A stretch of 64,000 nucleotides of DNA from Corallococcus sp. AS-1-6. Its GTDB lineage: Bacteria > Myxococcota > Myxococcia > Myxococcales > Myxococcaceae. Under the pieces are notes generated by a model, which did not search any database, was not told the origin of the DNA, and was given only the letters and a program-made list of their open reading frames with translations. The stretch lies in contig NZ_JAIQDE010000011.1 in assembly GCF_020037015.1 (NCBI RefSeq), positions 124,001 to 188,000 on the forward strand, in the 5' to 3' direction. Shown one piece after another: positions 7,986-16,902 of the stretch (position 1 is the stretch's first letter; each line of letters starts with the position of its first letter). Position numbers and translations under genes: made by a program.

Positions 7986-9470
7986 ATGAGCCAAGCCTCC
8001 GCGCCCGCCGTGCCCACGGTCCTCCCCGGTTCCCGCGACTACTACGGCGACCTGATGCGCGCCTCCCAGGCCACGCGCGCGGGCTTCCTCGCGGAGCGCG
8101 AGCGCTGGCTGCGCGGTGTCCCGGTGGAGGGCCGCGAGGAGCTGCTCTTCGAGTTCGAGATGTGGCTGCGCGCCGTGGAGCGCTACCTCAACCTCCACAA
8201 CTCCGTGGTGGACGCCCGCGCCCGGCCGCTCGTCACGCGCGACTTCCACGAGGAGCTGGTGGACGTGCGCGACGCCATGGAGCGCGCCGTGCGCGTCGCC
8301 CGGCACCTGCAGGACCCGGACAGCGACCCGAAGATGGTCTTCCGCAAGTACGTGGAGACCCAGCTCGCGGACGACCGCGTGCGCCGGCTGCTGATTGAAG
8401 AGGAGCTGGATCAGGAGACCCCGCCGGAGAGCCTCTTCGTCGTGCGCGAGGCGTTCGACGCGCTGAAGAACCTGCTCGACAACCTGCTCCAGTTGCCGCT
8501 CATCGGCCTGTCGCTGTTCCAGGACGTGGGCAAGCTGACGCTGCGGGAGATCGTCCTCAACCGCTACTTCCGCCCCTTCCGCCCGCTGGAGTTCCGCGTC
8601 GAGTACGACCGGCTGCGCTCCGTGCGCCTGCTGGACGTGCTGGGCACGCTGCCCGCGGACACGCGGCCCCTCTTCACCACCGCGTTCCTGGGCCTGTTCC
8701 GCGTGCTGCACTACCTGACGCACGTGGACCCGGAGGCGCAGCCGCCCGTGCCGCGCCGCGTGCGCGTGCTCCTGTCCCTGGTGCGCGGCGAGGTCTCCGC
8801 CGTGGCCAGCTACCTGCACACGGAGCTGTCCCCCAAGGCCGGGCCCAAGCACCTGCAGGCCGCCACGCTGCGCGCCGCGCGCGACCTGGCCCGAGAGACG
8901 GACCGCATCTCCCGCGAGGTGCTGGTGGACCTGGACCGCGACCCCGCCGCCCCCCTGCGCGCCGCGGAGGCCTTCACCACGCTCCTGCGCCAGCAGATCG
9001 TCGCGCTGGTGGACGCGCTGGCCCCCAACGGCGCGCTGGGGGAGGAGGCCTTCGCCCACCTCACCAGCGCCCAGGACGCCGCGCTGCGCCTGCGCAAGGA
9101 CCTGTGGGTCTACGCCCAGTTGTGCCGCGCCGCTGAAAGCCACCTGCGCGCGGAGGACGTCGCCGCCGCCGAGCGCGTGCTGGAGGCCCTCAAGTCGTTC
9201 CTCGACTACTTCCACGACGGCGGCTACCAGCTCCTGCGCTACGCGGACTACGACGCCTTCGACCGCTTCACCTCGCTCCTGGTGGAGCTGCCCTGGCCCC
9301 CGGAGGGCCCCGGCATCCGCAGCCGCCTGGCGGAGGACCTCCGGCGCTTCTCCCAGACGCTGGAGACCACCTTCCACGCCGTCAGCCGCCGCTCGCTCCT
9401 CCAGGGCCGCGGCTTCGACCGGCCGGACGCGGAAGCCCTGCGCGACCGCTTCCTGCCGCCTGCCCGCTGA
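7986..9470 (+). CDS. Conserved helical protein of unknown function
   Basis: A 494-residue protein, rich in charged helices (Arg, Glu, Leu), with no signal peptide or membrane segment. It starts 18 bp after ruvB, so it may be cotranscribed. Readable stretches such as LFEFEMWLRAVERYLNLHN and LREIVLNRYFRPFRPLEFRVEYDRL matched no family I know. It looks like an all-alpha cytoplasmic protein. No Shine-Dalgarno is evident. Codon use is like the neighbouring core genes. I assign no function. Confidence 0.75.
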   Translation: MSQASAPAVPTVLPGSRDYYGDLMRASQATRAGFLAERERWLRGVPVEGREELLFEFEMWLRAVERYLNLHNSVVDARARPLVTRDFHEELVDVRDAMERAVRVARHLQDPDSDPKMVFRKYVETQLADDRVRRLLIEEELDQETPPESLFVVREAFDALKNLLDNLLQLPLIGLSLFQDVGKLTLREIVLNRYFRPFRPLEFRVEYDRLRSVRLLDVLGTLPADTRPLFTTAFLGLFRVLHYLTHVDPEAQPPVPRRVRVLLSLVRGEVSAVASYLHTELSPKAGPKHLQAATLRAARDLARETDRISREVLVDLDRDPAAPLRAAEAFTTLLRQQIVALVDALAPNGALGEEAFAHLTSAQDAALRLRKDLWVYAQLCRAAESHLRAEDVAAAERVLEALKSFLDYFHDGGYQLLRYADYDAFDRFTSLLVELPWPPEGPGIRSRLAEDLRRFSQTLETTFHAVSRRSLLQGRGFDRPDAEALRDRFLPPAR

Positions 9471-9508
9471 CCCACCCTCCCGGTCACGATTCCCGTCAAG
9501 CCCCGGAC

Positions 9509-9525
9509 TCCCGGTGAGACCGGGA
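9509..9525 (+). terminator. Hairpin downstream of the 7986-9470 gene
   Basis: TCCCGGT and ACCGGGA form a perfect 7-bp stem with a GAG loop, 38 bases after the stop codon. No U-run follows closely, so terminator strength is uncertain. Confidence 0.4.
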
Positions 9526-9808
9526 TGTGCGTTTGCTTCCGGGCACTCGCCTGCGATAGAGACGCGCCGCTGTCACGTGGGTGACACGCACTCCCGGTTG
9601 GCGCGAAACCATCCGGGGGCCCTGGGGTTCGAAGGATGAATTCCGGACATCGCTGTCAGGGTGGGAGGAGCAGTGGTGGGTTTCCCAAGAGGGGTGTCCG
9701 GGCCCCGGTCCTCGCCGCCCCCCGTTCCGGTCCCCGGCGAGCCAGCAGTTCCAGGGGGTTGGGAAGGGCAGGGCCACCCCCTCCGGGAATCCTTGTGTCA
9801 CGGCCGCG

Positions 9809-9824
9809 TGGCATGTTGATTGCT
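9809..9824 (+). promoter_or_regulatory. Sigma-54-type -24/-12 promoter upstream of lpxC
   Basis: TGGCATG-N4-TTGCT keeps the invariant GG and GC dinucleotides exactly 12 bases apart and differs from the TGGCACG-N4-TTGCA consensus at two positions. It lies about 95 bp before the lpxC ATG, giving a predicted 5' leader near 80 bases. Myxobacteria use sigma-54 extensively. No activator site was identified. Confidence 0.5.
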
Positions 9825-9918
9825 CCTATGTGCAGCGCGTCAGAGCGCCGTGGAACGGCCTGACGGGGCCATACCCCGCGTATGTCAGTACGAAGCAGTC
9901 CCTAGAGGCGACACCGAC

Positions 9919-10863
9919 ATGCTCCAGCTCAACGACTTCCAGCGCACCCTCTCCCAGCCGGCCGTCTGCCGCGGCGTGGGGCTCCACTCCGGGTTGCCCG
10001 TGACGCTGACCCTGAAGCCCGCGCCCGCGGGGCATGGCATCGTCTTCGTGCGCACGGACCTGGCGCGCCCGGTGAGCATCCCCGCGCTGGCGGAGTACGT
10101 GGTGGACACGTCGCTGGCCACCACCCTGGGCCGGGACGGCGTGAAGGTGGGCACGGTGGAGCACCTGATGTCCGCGCTGGCGGCGCTGGGCATCGACAAC
10201 GTGCGCGCGGAGCTGGACGGGCCGGAGGTGCCCATCATGGACGGCAGCGCGGCGCCCTTCACGCACGCCATCATGGAGGCGGGCTCCCACGAGCTGGACG
10301 CGCCGCGCGAGTACCTGGTCATCAAGAAGAGCGTGGTGGTGCAGGACGGCGACAAGCAGGCCTCGCTCACCCCCGCCCGGCGCTTCCGCATCAGTTGCAC
10401 CATCGACTTCGAGCACCCCGTCATCCAGGGCCAGTCCTTCGACGTGGACGTGAACGACCGGGGCTTCTCGCGTGAGATCTCCCGCGCCCGCACCTTCGGC
10501 TTCCTGCGCGACGTGGAGAAGCTCAAGACGCTGGGCCTGGCGCGCGGCGGCTCGCTGGAGAACGCCGTCGTGGTGGACGAGGCCGCCATCCTCAACCCGG
10601 ACGGCCTGCGCTTCCCGGACGAGTTCGTGCGCCACAAGATTTTGGACGCCATCGGCGACGTGTCGCTGTTCGGCCGGCCCGTTATCGGCCACATGACGGC
10701 GTTCAAGACGGGCCACGCGCTCAATCACAAACTGGTGCGCAAGGTGCTGGCGGACCCCTCCAGCTTCGACATCGTCACCGCGCGCCGCCGCGACGTGGAA
10801 GGGCGTGAGCCGGGCCGCGGAAGCCTCGCGGGCGCGTTGGAGTTGGAGCCCCTGGTCGCCTGA
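9919..10863 (+). CDS. lpxC: UDP-3-O-acyl-N-acetylglucosamine deacetylase LpxC
   Basis: LpxC performs the committed step of lipid A synthesis, removing acetate from UDP-3-O-acyl-GlcNAc in the cytoplasm. The 314-residue product starts MLQLNDFQRTL at ATG 9919, preceded by AGAGGCG; an upstream in-frame extension to 9820 lacks family similarity. Zinc ligands appear as VGTVEHLMSAL (His about 82) and FVRHKILDAIGD (His about 239, Asp about 243). The catalytic His lies in GHALNHKLV (about 265). IMDGSAAPF is also conserved. A strong hairpin follows, so it is probably monocistronic. Confidence 0.96.
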   Translation: MLQLNDFQRTLSQPAVCRGVGLHSGLPVTLTLKPAPAGHGIVFVRTDLARPVSIPALAEYVVDTSLATTLGRDGVKVGTVEHLMSALAALGIDNVRAELDGPEVPIMDGSAAPFTHAIMEAGSHELDAPREYLVIKKSVVVQDGDKQASLTPARRFRISCTIDFEHPVIQGQSFDVDVNDRGFSREISRARTFGFLRDVEKLKTLGLARGGSLENAVVVDEAAILNPDGLRFPDEFVRHKILDAIGDVSLFGRPVIGHMTAFKTGHALNHKLVRKVLADPSSFDIVTARRRDVEGREPGRGSLAGALELEPLVA

Positions 10864-10866
10864 ACA

Positions 10867-10894
10867 CGGGACTGGCAATTCCTTGCCAGTCCCG
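10867..10894 (+). terminator. Strong hairpin after lpxC
   Basis: CGGGACTGGCAA and TTGCCAGTCCCG form a perfect 12-bp stem with a 4-base TTCC loop, starting 4 bases after the lpxC stop. The 3' side is GGGG rather than a U-run, but the stem is exceptional for this window. Confidence 0.7.
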
Positions 10895-10919
10895 GGGACC
10901 TCTATTAAGTCGGCGGGCT

Positions 10920-12014
10920 ATGTCCATGCGCTCTACTCGCATCGCCCTGGCCGCCCTCCTCGCGGCATCCCTCACCGCCGGCTGCAACAAGGAGAAGGCG
11001 CCGGCCAATGCCCAGGCGCCCGCCGCGCAGGCCCAGGCTGGCAATGCCGCCGAGCCGTCGCCGGACACCGTGGTGGCCACCTTCGGCAACAACCAGAAGG
11101 TCACCTTCGGTGAGCTCAACGAGCGCATCAAGGAGCCGCTGGCGAACCTGGACAAGCAGAAGTACCAGTTGCGCAAGCGCGGCCTGGAGGGGCTCGTCAC
11201 GGAGCGCCTGGTGAAGGAAGAGGCGACCAAGCGCGGCCTCACCGAGGACCAGCTCCTCAAGGCGGAGATCGACGACAAGATCCCCGCGCCGCCGGAAGAG
11301 AAGATCAAGGAGGTCTTCGAGGGCGCCAAGGGTCAGTTGCCCCCGGGCGCGACCTACGAGCAGATGAAGCCGCAGATCGTGGACTTCCTGTCCGGCCAGC
11401 AGAAGCAGGAGCAGGCCCAGAAGTTCTTCGACTCGCTGCGCGCGGGCGCCAACGTGAAGTACGAGCTGCCCGAGCCCCCGCGCCCGCCCGCGGAGCGCAA
11501 GCAGGTGGCCGCCACCGGCCCGTCCAAGGGCCCGGAGGGCGCGCCGGTCACCATCGTGGAGTTCAGCGACTTCCAGTGCCCGTTCTGCAGCCGCGCCATC
11601 GGCACGGTGGACGAGGTGACGAAGCAGTACGGCGACAAGGTGCGCCTGGTGTTCCGCCAGTTCCCGCTGGACTTCCACCAGCAGGCGCAGAAGGCCGCCG
11701 AGGCCTCGCTGTGCGCGAACGAGCAGGGCAAGTTCTGGGAGATGCACGACAAGCTCTTCGCCAACCAGAAGGCGCTGGGCGTGGATGACCTGAAGAAGTA
11801 CGCGGGCGAGCTGAAGCTGGACACGGCCAAGTTCAACACCTGCCTCGACTCCGGCGAGAAGGCCGCGCAGGTGAAGGCGGACATGGCGGACGGCGCCAAG
11901 GTGGGCGTCAGCGGCACGCCGGCGTTCTTCATCAACGGCATCATGCTGTCCGGCGCGCAGCCCCTGGACGAGTTCAAGAGCATCATCGACGCGGAGCTGA
12001 AGGGCGCGAAGTAG
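10920..12014 (+). CDS. Lipoprotein with SurA-N-like region and DsbA-like thioredoxin domain
   Basis: A 364-residue protein beginning with a lipoprotein signal peptide (LLAASLTAGC, Cys about 22) and an Ala/Pro/Gln-rich linker. Residues about 50-180 resemble the SurA/trigger-type N-terminal helical chaperone region (KVTFGELNERIKEPL, LRKRGLEGLVTERLVKEE) without a PPIase domain. Residues about 200-364 form a DsbA-family thioredoxin fold with C220-PFC223, HEQGKFWEMHDKLF-like helices and cis-Pro in SGTPAFFINGI. It probably acts at the cell envelope on disulfides of exported proteins. The chaperone-plus-oxidoreductase layout suggests substrate holding during oxidation, which is inference. Confidence 0.87.
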   Translation: MSMRSTRIALAALLAASLTAGCNKEKAPANAQAPAAQAQAGNAAEPSPDTVVATFGNNQKVTFGELNERIKEPLANLDKQKYQLRKRGLEGLVTERLVKEEATKRGLTEDQLLKAEIDDKIPAPPEEKIKEVFEGAKGQLPPGATYEQMKPQIVDFLSGQQKQEQAQKFFDSLRAGANVKYELPEPPRPPAERKQVAATGPSKGPEGAPVTIVEFSDFQCPFCSRAIGTVDEVTKQYGDKVRLVFRQFPLDFHQQAQKAAEASLCANEQGKFWEMHDKLFANQKALGVDDLKKYAGELKLDTAKFNTCLDSGEKAAQVKADMADGAKVGVSGTPAFFINGIMLSGAQPLDEFKSIIDAELKGAK

Positions 12015-12041
12015 CCCTCGGCGCCTGCAGGGAGGGATGCG

Positions 12042-13280
12042 GTGGCGTCCAAACCCAGGGCCACGCCCCGCGTGAGCGGTGAGGCGGCCTCGCTCGAACT
12101 GGAGCGGCCGCTCGCCGCTGTCGTCTCTCCCACCCGGCCCCTCTCGGCGCACTTCCTGGCGCCGGAGGGGTTGGTGCTCCTCCCGGAGTCCCACGGCGCG
12201 GCCGGCTTCTTCGCCGGCAGCCTGGGGACGCTCTCGGTCGAGGAGGTCTTCGCCCAGATCCTCTCGGGTATCCGCACCGGCCAGCTCGTCGTGCAGCACG
12301 GCACCGTGCGCCGCACGGTGGCCTTCCGCGACGGGCAGGTGGTGTTCGCCACCTCCAGCGAGCGCTGGGAGCGCCTGGGCGCGGTGATGGTGCGGCTGGG
12401 GCTCCTGACGGAAGCGCGGCTCACCCAGGCCTTGGCGCAGGTGACGCCCGCGCGGCGCATCGGCCAGGTGCTCACGTCGCAAGGCATCGTCTCCGAGGCC
12501 AGCCTCTACAGCGCCATGACGTTCGTGGTGCGCGAGGTGGTGCTCAACCTCTTCGAGATGGTGGAGGGCAGCTTCCTCTTCCTGGAGGCGAAGGCCCCGG
12601 CGGTGGACGCGGTGAAGCTGCCGGAGCGCACGCGCGACCTGGTGCTCACCGGCATCAAGCGCGCGGAGGAGACGGGCCGCCTGCGCCGCCGCTTCCCGGA
12701 CGATATGCGCGTGGCGCCCGGCCCCCAGGGCGCGCTGCCCGGCGAGGAGGCCCTGTTCGCGAAGCTGGGCGAGGGCGCGACGCTGGGCGCGCTCCGGGCC
12801 GCCTACGCGGGCAGCCAGTACGCCTTCTACAGCGGCGTGGAGGAGGCGGTGCGCGGCGGCCACCTGGCCGTCCGGGCCGCGGAGGCGCAGGCCGCCCCGG
12901 GCCCCGCGGTGGAGGGCATGGCCTGGGAGCTGTTGTCCGCGGAGGAGCGCTACAACCTCCTGCTGTCGCTGGTGCACCGCGCGCTGCGCGAGGCGGGCCG
13001 CGACGTGGACCTCTTGCGCGGCTTCGTGGAGTCGCCGCCGCCGGGCCTGGAGGAGGCCTACCACGGCGTCACGCTGGGGCCGGACGGACGGGTGGACGTG
13101 GCCCGGCTGCGCGCCAACGTGTCCACCAGCGGCGGCGAGGCGGTGGGCCGGGCCATGGCGCTGGAGGCGCTGGACGCGTTCGTGTCCTACGCCCTGTTCT
13201 CCGCGCGCAACGTGCTGCCGGCGGACGTGGCGGAGCGGCTGGCCAACACCTACCGCACCCTCCAGGGCGGCCTGACGTAG
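12042..13280 (+). CDS. DUF4388 (PATAN)-domain protein
   Basis: A 412-residue cytoplasmic protein. The GTG start at 12042 is supported by GCAGGGAGG nine bases upstream. Residues about 65-130 form a PATAN/DUF4388 module (SVEEVFAQILSGIRTGQLVV, then AFRDGQVVFATSSERWERLG). A long helical region follows (RLGLLTEARLTQALAQV, YSAMTFVVREVVLNLFEMV). It shares the PATAN module with the gene at 739-1878 but has no receiver. PATAN proteins act in myxobacterial and cyanobacterial signalling and motility; the partner here is unknown. It lies 27 bp behind the DsbA-like gene, so the two may be cotranscribed. Confidence 0.8.
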   Translation: MASKPRATPRVSGEAASLELERPLAAVVSPTRPLSAHFLAPEGLVLLPESHGAAGFFAGSLGTLSVEEVFAQILSGIRTGQLVVQHGTVRRTVAFRDGQVVFATSSERWERLGAVMVRLGLLTEARLTQALAQVTPARRIGQVLTSQGIVSEASLYSAMTFVVREVVLNLFEMVEGSFLFLEAKAPAVDAVKLPERTRDLVLTGIKRAEETGRLRRRFPDDMRVAPGPQGALPGEEALFAKLGEGATLGALRAAYAGSQYAFYSGVEEAVRGGHLAVRAAEAQAAPGPAVEGMAWELLSAEERYNLLLSLVHRALREAGRDVDLLRGFVESPPPGLEEAYHGVTLGPDGRVDVARLRANVSTSGGEAVGRAMALEALDAFVSYALFSARNVLPADVAERLANTYRTLQGGLT

Positions 13281-13404
13281 CGCCGGGCCGCCGGGAAGTT
13301 TCCACCGTCTGACAGCGTACACCGCCCCCATGTGCCCCTGGCGGGCCCGGAGGTGGGTGGTCACGTTCCTCCCCACGGCTGGTGGCTGGCGGGGGACGAG
13401 CGAC

Positions 13405-14022
13405 ATGGGCGCGATGCGGATGTTGGGCTGGGGTGTGCTTCTGCTGAGCACGGCATGCGGCGCGTCCCGGACGGCGGTGACGAAGGCGGAGCCCGGCACG
13501 GGCGGCTCCGGCGCGGCCTCGGACGAGTCCGCCGTCGCGTCCACCACGCGGCGCTACGTGGACGAGGACCTCGGCTTCGAAATCATCCGGCCCACGGCGG
13601 AGTGGCAGTTGGATGAGACGAACGAGCGCACCCCGGAGGGGCTGGCCATCCCCGTCATCCTGCGCCACCGCGTGACGGGCGCGCAGGTGGTGCTCCAGGT
13701 GGCGCCCGGCGTGGCCACGCCCGTGCAGTTCGCGGAGCGGCTGACGCAGGGGCTGCGCCAGCAGCCGGGCTTCACCACCACCGACCCCCGGCCCATCGCG
13801 CTGTCGGACAACGCGGTGGGGTTCGACTTCCAGGTGGGGGAGGGCGTGCGCGGCAAGGTGGCCGTGCGCGAGGGCAACTCCGGCCGCGTGCTGATGATGC
13901 TGGCCACCTGGCCCACGGAGGCCACCGCGGGCATCACGGAGAGCGTGGACGCCCTGATGGCGGGCGTCCGTCCGCTCCCGGAGCCGAGCGTGGCGGTGCG
14001 GTCCACGCCCCGGACGCCCTGA
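13405..14022 (+). CDS. Putative lipoprotein
   Basis: From ATG 13405 (or 13414) the product starts MGAMRMLGWGVLLLSTACG, a lipoprotein signal peptide with lipobox STAC. A longer frame from 13330 adds residues that do not look like a leader. The mature domain of about 180 residues has a beta-rich pattern (YVDEDLGFEIIRPTAEWQL, AQVVLQVAPGVATPVQFAERL, FDFQVGEGVRGKVAVREG) reminiscent of PsbP/MOG1-like or DUF1795-type folds that start with an 'F-I-RP--W' strand. I did not recognise a named family. It is probably anchored to a membrane; function unknown. Confidence 0.75.
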   Translation: MGAMRMLGWGVLLLSTACGASRTAVTKAEPGTGGSGAASDESAVASTTRRYVDEDLGFEIIRPTAEWQLDETNERTPEGLAIPVILRHRVTGAQVVLQVAPGVATPVQFAERLTQGLRQQPGFTTTDPRPIALSDNAVGFDFQVGEGVRGKVAVREGNSGRVLMMLATWPTEATAGITESVDALMAGVRPLPEPSVAVRSTPRTP

Positions 14023-14122
14023 TGCGCGAAGGCCCCGGCCCCCACGCGATGGATGCGTGAGGCCAAGGCCTTCAAGGCGCTGCATTGACGGCGCGCGGAG
14101 CACGGAGGCTCCGTGGGGACCG

Positions 14123-15739
14123 TCAGCGGGCCGGCTTGCCCCTGGCGGCCTTCGGGGCCTTCGGCGCCTTGGCGGCCTTCGCGGAGGACTCGGCCTTCAC
14201 GGGCTCCGGCTGCGAGGCGACTTCCGCAGCCTTGCGGCGCACCAGCTCCACCAGCGTGCGCGCGCCCACGCCCGTGCCGCCCTTGTTGAGGTAGCCGCGC
14301 TCCTTGGGGCTGTTGGACGGACCGGCGATGTCCAGGTGCACCCAGGGCGTGTCGCCCACGAACTCCTTGAGGAAGAGGGCCGCGTTGATGGCGCCGCCCC
14401 AGCGCTCGCCGGAGTTCTTCATGTCCGCCACTTCCGAGCGCAGCGCGTCCTTCTGCAGGTCGCTGACGGGCAGGCGCCACATCTCCTCGCCCGCGGCGCG
14501 CGCGGCGGAGAGCACGCTGTTCACCGCGTCGTCGTCGTCGCCGAAGGCGCCCACGATGTAGCTGCCCAGCGCCACCATGCACGCGCCCGTGAGCGTCGCC
14601 AGGTCGATGATGGCGGACGGCTCGTGCTCGCCGGCCCAGGTGAGCATGTCACCCAGGACGAGGCGGCCCTCCGCGTCCGTGTTGGTGATCTCCACCGTCT
14701 TGCCGGATCGCGCGGTGAGGATGTCGCCGGGCTTGTACGCCGTGCCGGACGGCATGTTCTCGCACGCGCCGATGAAGGCGTGCACGGGGAAGGGCGGCTT
14801 CACCACGGAGCCGATGACCTTCATCGCGGCCAGCACCGCGGCGGACCCGGCCATGTCCGTCTTCATCTCCACCATGCCCTCGGTGGGCTTGAGCGACAGG
14901 CCGCCCGAGTCGAACGTGATGGCCTTGCCCACCAGCGCCAGCGGGGCGCGCCTGGCGTCCTTCGCGTTCTTCGGCGTGTAGACCAGGTGGATGAGCCGCG
15001 GCTCCTGCACGCTGCCGGCGGTGACGCCCAGGAACATGCCCATGTTCAGGCGCTCGATCTCCTTGCGCCCGCCGATCTCCGCCTTGAGCCCGCCCTCCTT
15101 GGCGGCCTGCTGCGCGGCCTGCGCCAGCTTCGTGGGGGTCACCACGTTGGGGGGCTCGTTGACCAGGTCGCGCGCCCAGTTGACGGCCTCCGCCAGCTTC
15201 AGGCCCAGGTGGAGCGCGTCCTCCAGCGCGCGCGACTTCTCCGTGCCCTGCGGCAGGGACAGCGTGGCGCGGCCCAGCTTGGGGCTGGCCTTGTCCTCGC
15301 GCGCGGAGGACTTGTACTTGTCGAAGCGGTAGACGCCCAGCTCCAGGCCCTCCACCACCGCGCGCACGGCCATCGCCGCGTCGTCCGTGGCGGGCACGCG
15401 GAACCCGATGGCGGTGGCCTTCAGCCGCTGCGCCGTCTTCGCCGCGCGGCCCGCAGCCAGCCGCAGCACCTCCGGCTGGAAGCGCGCGCGGTTGCCCAGG
15501 CCCAGGAGCAGGACGCGGTCCGCGCCCAGCTTCCCCAGCGTGTGCACGACGAAGGACTGGTCCACCTTGCCCTTGAAGCCCTCCTGGGTGGCGGCGGCGC
15601 GCAGCTTGCCGTCCAGCGCCGCGTCCGCGGCCGTCAGCGGCGCGGGGGCGGAATCACCCAGCTCGCCCTCGAAGAGGGGGATGACGAGCAGCTCACCGCT
15701 CACCGGCGCGGCTTCACCGGAGACGAGACTGAATTGCAT
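14123..15739 (-). CDS. pepA: Leucyl aminopeptidase (M17 family)
   Basis: A 538-residue cytosolic dimetal aminopeptidase. The start at 15739 (MQFSLVSGEAAPVSGE) has AGGAG 11 bases upstream. The N-terminal domain spans about residues 1-170. The catalytic domain shows VGKAITFDSGGLSLKP (metal/catalytic Lys and Asp), the EMKTDMAGSAAVL segment and the family signature NTDAEGRLVLGD. The C-terminus carries an unusual low-complexity tail of repeated Lys-Ala-Pro (AKAPKAPKAARGKPAR), which is not part of the fold. E. coli PepA also binds DNA as a recombination accessory factor; whether this one does is unknown. It is divergent from the gene at 15878. Confidence 0.95.
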   Translation of the reverse strand: MQFSLVSGEAAPVSGELLVIPLFEGELGDSAPAPLTAADAALDGKLRAAATQEGFKGKVDQSFVVHTLGKLGADRVLLLGLGNRARFQPEVLRLAAGRAAKTAQRLKATAIGFRVPATDDAAMAVRAVVEGLELGVYRFDKYKSSAREDKASPKLGRATLSLPQGTEKSRALEDALHLGLKLAEAVNWARDLVNEPPNVVTPTKLAQAAQQAAKEGGLKAEIGGRKEIERLNMGMFLGVTAGSVQEPRLIHLVYTPKNAKDARRAPLALVGKAITFDSGGLSLKPTEGMVEMKTDMAGSAAVLAAMKVIGSVVKPPFPVHAFIGACENMPSGTAYKPGDILTARSGKTVEITNTDAEGRLVLGDMLTWAGEHEPSAIIDLATLTGACMVALGSYIVGAFGDDDDAVNSVLSAARAAGEEMWRLPVSDLQKDALRSEVADMKNSGERWGGAINAALFLKEFVGDTPWVHLDIAGPSNSPKERGYLNKGGTGVGARTLVELVRRKAAEVASQPEPVKAESSAKAAKAPKAPKAARGKPAR

Positions 15740-15877
15740 GGCGACTTGGACTCCTGGGCTGAGGGAGGGGGTGATCCGAGGGGCGCGACTGTAGACGCGC
15801 CGCGTGTTGCTCGCAAAGCGCTGGTTGCCACTGAGGCATTGCAATGCCCCGGCGCGCTGGATAGCTGTGCACTCCCA

Positions 15878-16774
15878 ATGCCCACCCTGTTGCTTCATCT
15901 GACGGCCATCGAACGGTTGGCCGCCCACCCGGACGGCCTCCCCGCCGACTGGGTGCGCGCCTTGTCCGAGGACCTGCCGTACGCGCGCTTCGGCGCGGCG
16001 CTGCCGGACCTGCCGCTGTGCGCCGGCGTGCGCGGGGGCCTGGGGGTGATGATGCAGCCGGAGGCCGGCTGGCCCCTCTTCGCGCGGCTGTACCACGAGA
16101 GCGCCCCGGTGGGCCTGGGCCTGAAGATGGCGGAGCTCGTCGCCTCCGGCGCCCTCGTGGGCACCGAGGCGGGCCTGGCCATCCTCGCGGGGTACTTCAT
16201 GCACCTGAGCCTGGACCGGCGCCTCCACCCGCTGGTGGACCAACTGGTGCTGCGCCACCGCCGCAAGGGCGAGCGGGCCTGGGACGCACGGCGTCAGGTG
16301 GAGTGGGCCCAGACGCTCTTCTTCCTGCGCCAGCAGGACGGCACGGACGGGGTGGGCACCGCCCGCATCCGCGAGAAGTTCCAGGTGGTGAAGACCTCCG
16401 GCATCCCGCTGCGGGGCATTGGCCGGGGCATCTATGAGCTGGTGCGCCTGGCGTCGCAGGACCGCGTGGGGCAGGCCCCCACCAAGGCGGAGCTGGACGG
16501 CTGGGTGCGCGGGCTCTACGTCTCCGGGCTCTTCCTCTCCAGCCCGTTGGGCCGCATGCGGGCGCTCCCGGCGTACTCGCAGCTCTCCTACCAGGAGCTG
16601 TACCGCAATGATCACTTCGACTTCGCGGCGGAGCTGGACGCCGCGCTGGAGGTGACGCGCGGCTTGATTCGCAGACTGCACGGCTACATGGCGCGCGGCA
16701 CCTACACGCCGCGCACGCGCGCGCGGTTCCTGGAGGAGTTCCCGGAGGGGACGCTGGGCGCCACCGCCGCGTAG
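15878..16774 (+). CDS. Conserved protein, possibly zinc-dependent phospholipase C-like
   Basis: A 298-residue protein starting MPTLLLHLTAIERL. It has His/Asp-rich helical motifs: HESAPVGLGLKMAEL, then GYFMHLSLDRRLHPLVDQLV, a pattern of H-x5-D-x3-H typical of the all-helical zinc-dependent phospholipase C/nuclease P1-like fold. The early segment ARFGAALPDLPL also fits that group. No signal peptide is evident, which is unlike secreted phospholipases. The family call is tentative; an uncharacterised metal-binding hydrolase is as far as the sequence goes. The 138-bp gap to pepA could hold a divergent promoter. Confidence 0.65.
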   Translation: MPTLLLHLTAIERLAAHPDGLPADWVRALSEDLPYARFGAALPDLPLCAGVRGGLGVMMQPEAGWPLFARLYHESAPVGLGLKMAELVASGALVGTEAGLAILAGYFMHLSLDRRLHPLVDQLVLRHRRKGERAWDARRQVEWAQTLFFLRQQDGTDGVGTARIREKFQVVKTSGIPLRGIGRGIYELVRLASQDRVGQAPTKAELDGWVRGLYVSGLFLSSPLGRMRALPAYSQLSYQELYRNDHFDFAAELDAALEVTRGLIRRLHGYMARGTYTPRTRARFLEEFPEGTLGATAA

Positions 16775-16785
16775 TGAACGGATCC

Positions 16786-16811
16786 ACACGGCCCGCGTCG
16801 CGGGGTCGTGT
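16786..16811 (+). terminator. Hairpin after the 15878-16774 gene
   Basis: ACACG and CGTGT enclose an inner CCGC/GCGG stem, forming an interrupted hairpin 12 bases after the stop. The U-run is lacking. Confidence 0.35.
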
Positions 16812-16885
16812 CCGCGTGCAGGGCATCCAACCGATCGAGCAGGTTGCCCCCCGGGGCGTGGCGCTATCCGAAGCGGGGAGTGCCT

Positions 16886-16900
16886 CCTATCCTCGATAGG
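16886..16900 (+). promoter_or_regulatory. Small hairpin covering the ribosome binding site of the TauE/SafE gene
   Basis: CCTATC and GATAGG form a 6-bp perfect stem with a CTC loop that ends two bases before the ATG at 16903, so the AGGGA ribosome binding site is partly inside the stem. This could lower or modulate initiation. It is a structural observation only. Confidence 0.35.
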
Positions 16901-16902
16901 GA

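Larger units (their letters stand above)
9471..9918. other. 448-bp gap before lpxC
   Basis: No convincing gene is seen here. It holds a short hairpin after the upstream gene (9509-9525), about 280 bp with no motif I could identify, and a sigma-54-type promoter (9809-9824) followed by a leader of about 80 bases to the lpxC start. Confidence 0.6.

Noticed and set aside
6876-9377. 833-codon minus-strand frame across ruvB and the following gene
   Set aside because: It is a shadow of two genes on the + strand; the sequence is Val/Arg/His/Gln-rich with no family character.
14057-15877. Long + strand frame through pepA into the 15878 gene
   Set aside because: Only the part after ATG 15878 looks like protein; the rest is antisense to pepA.
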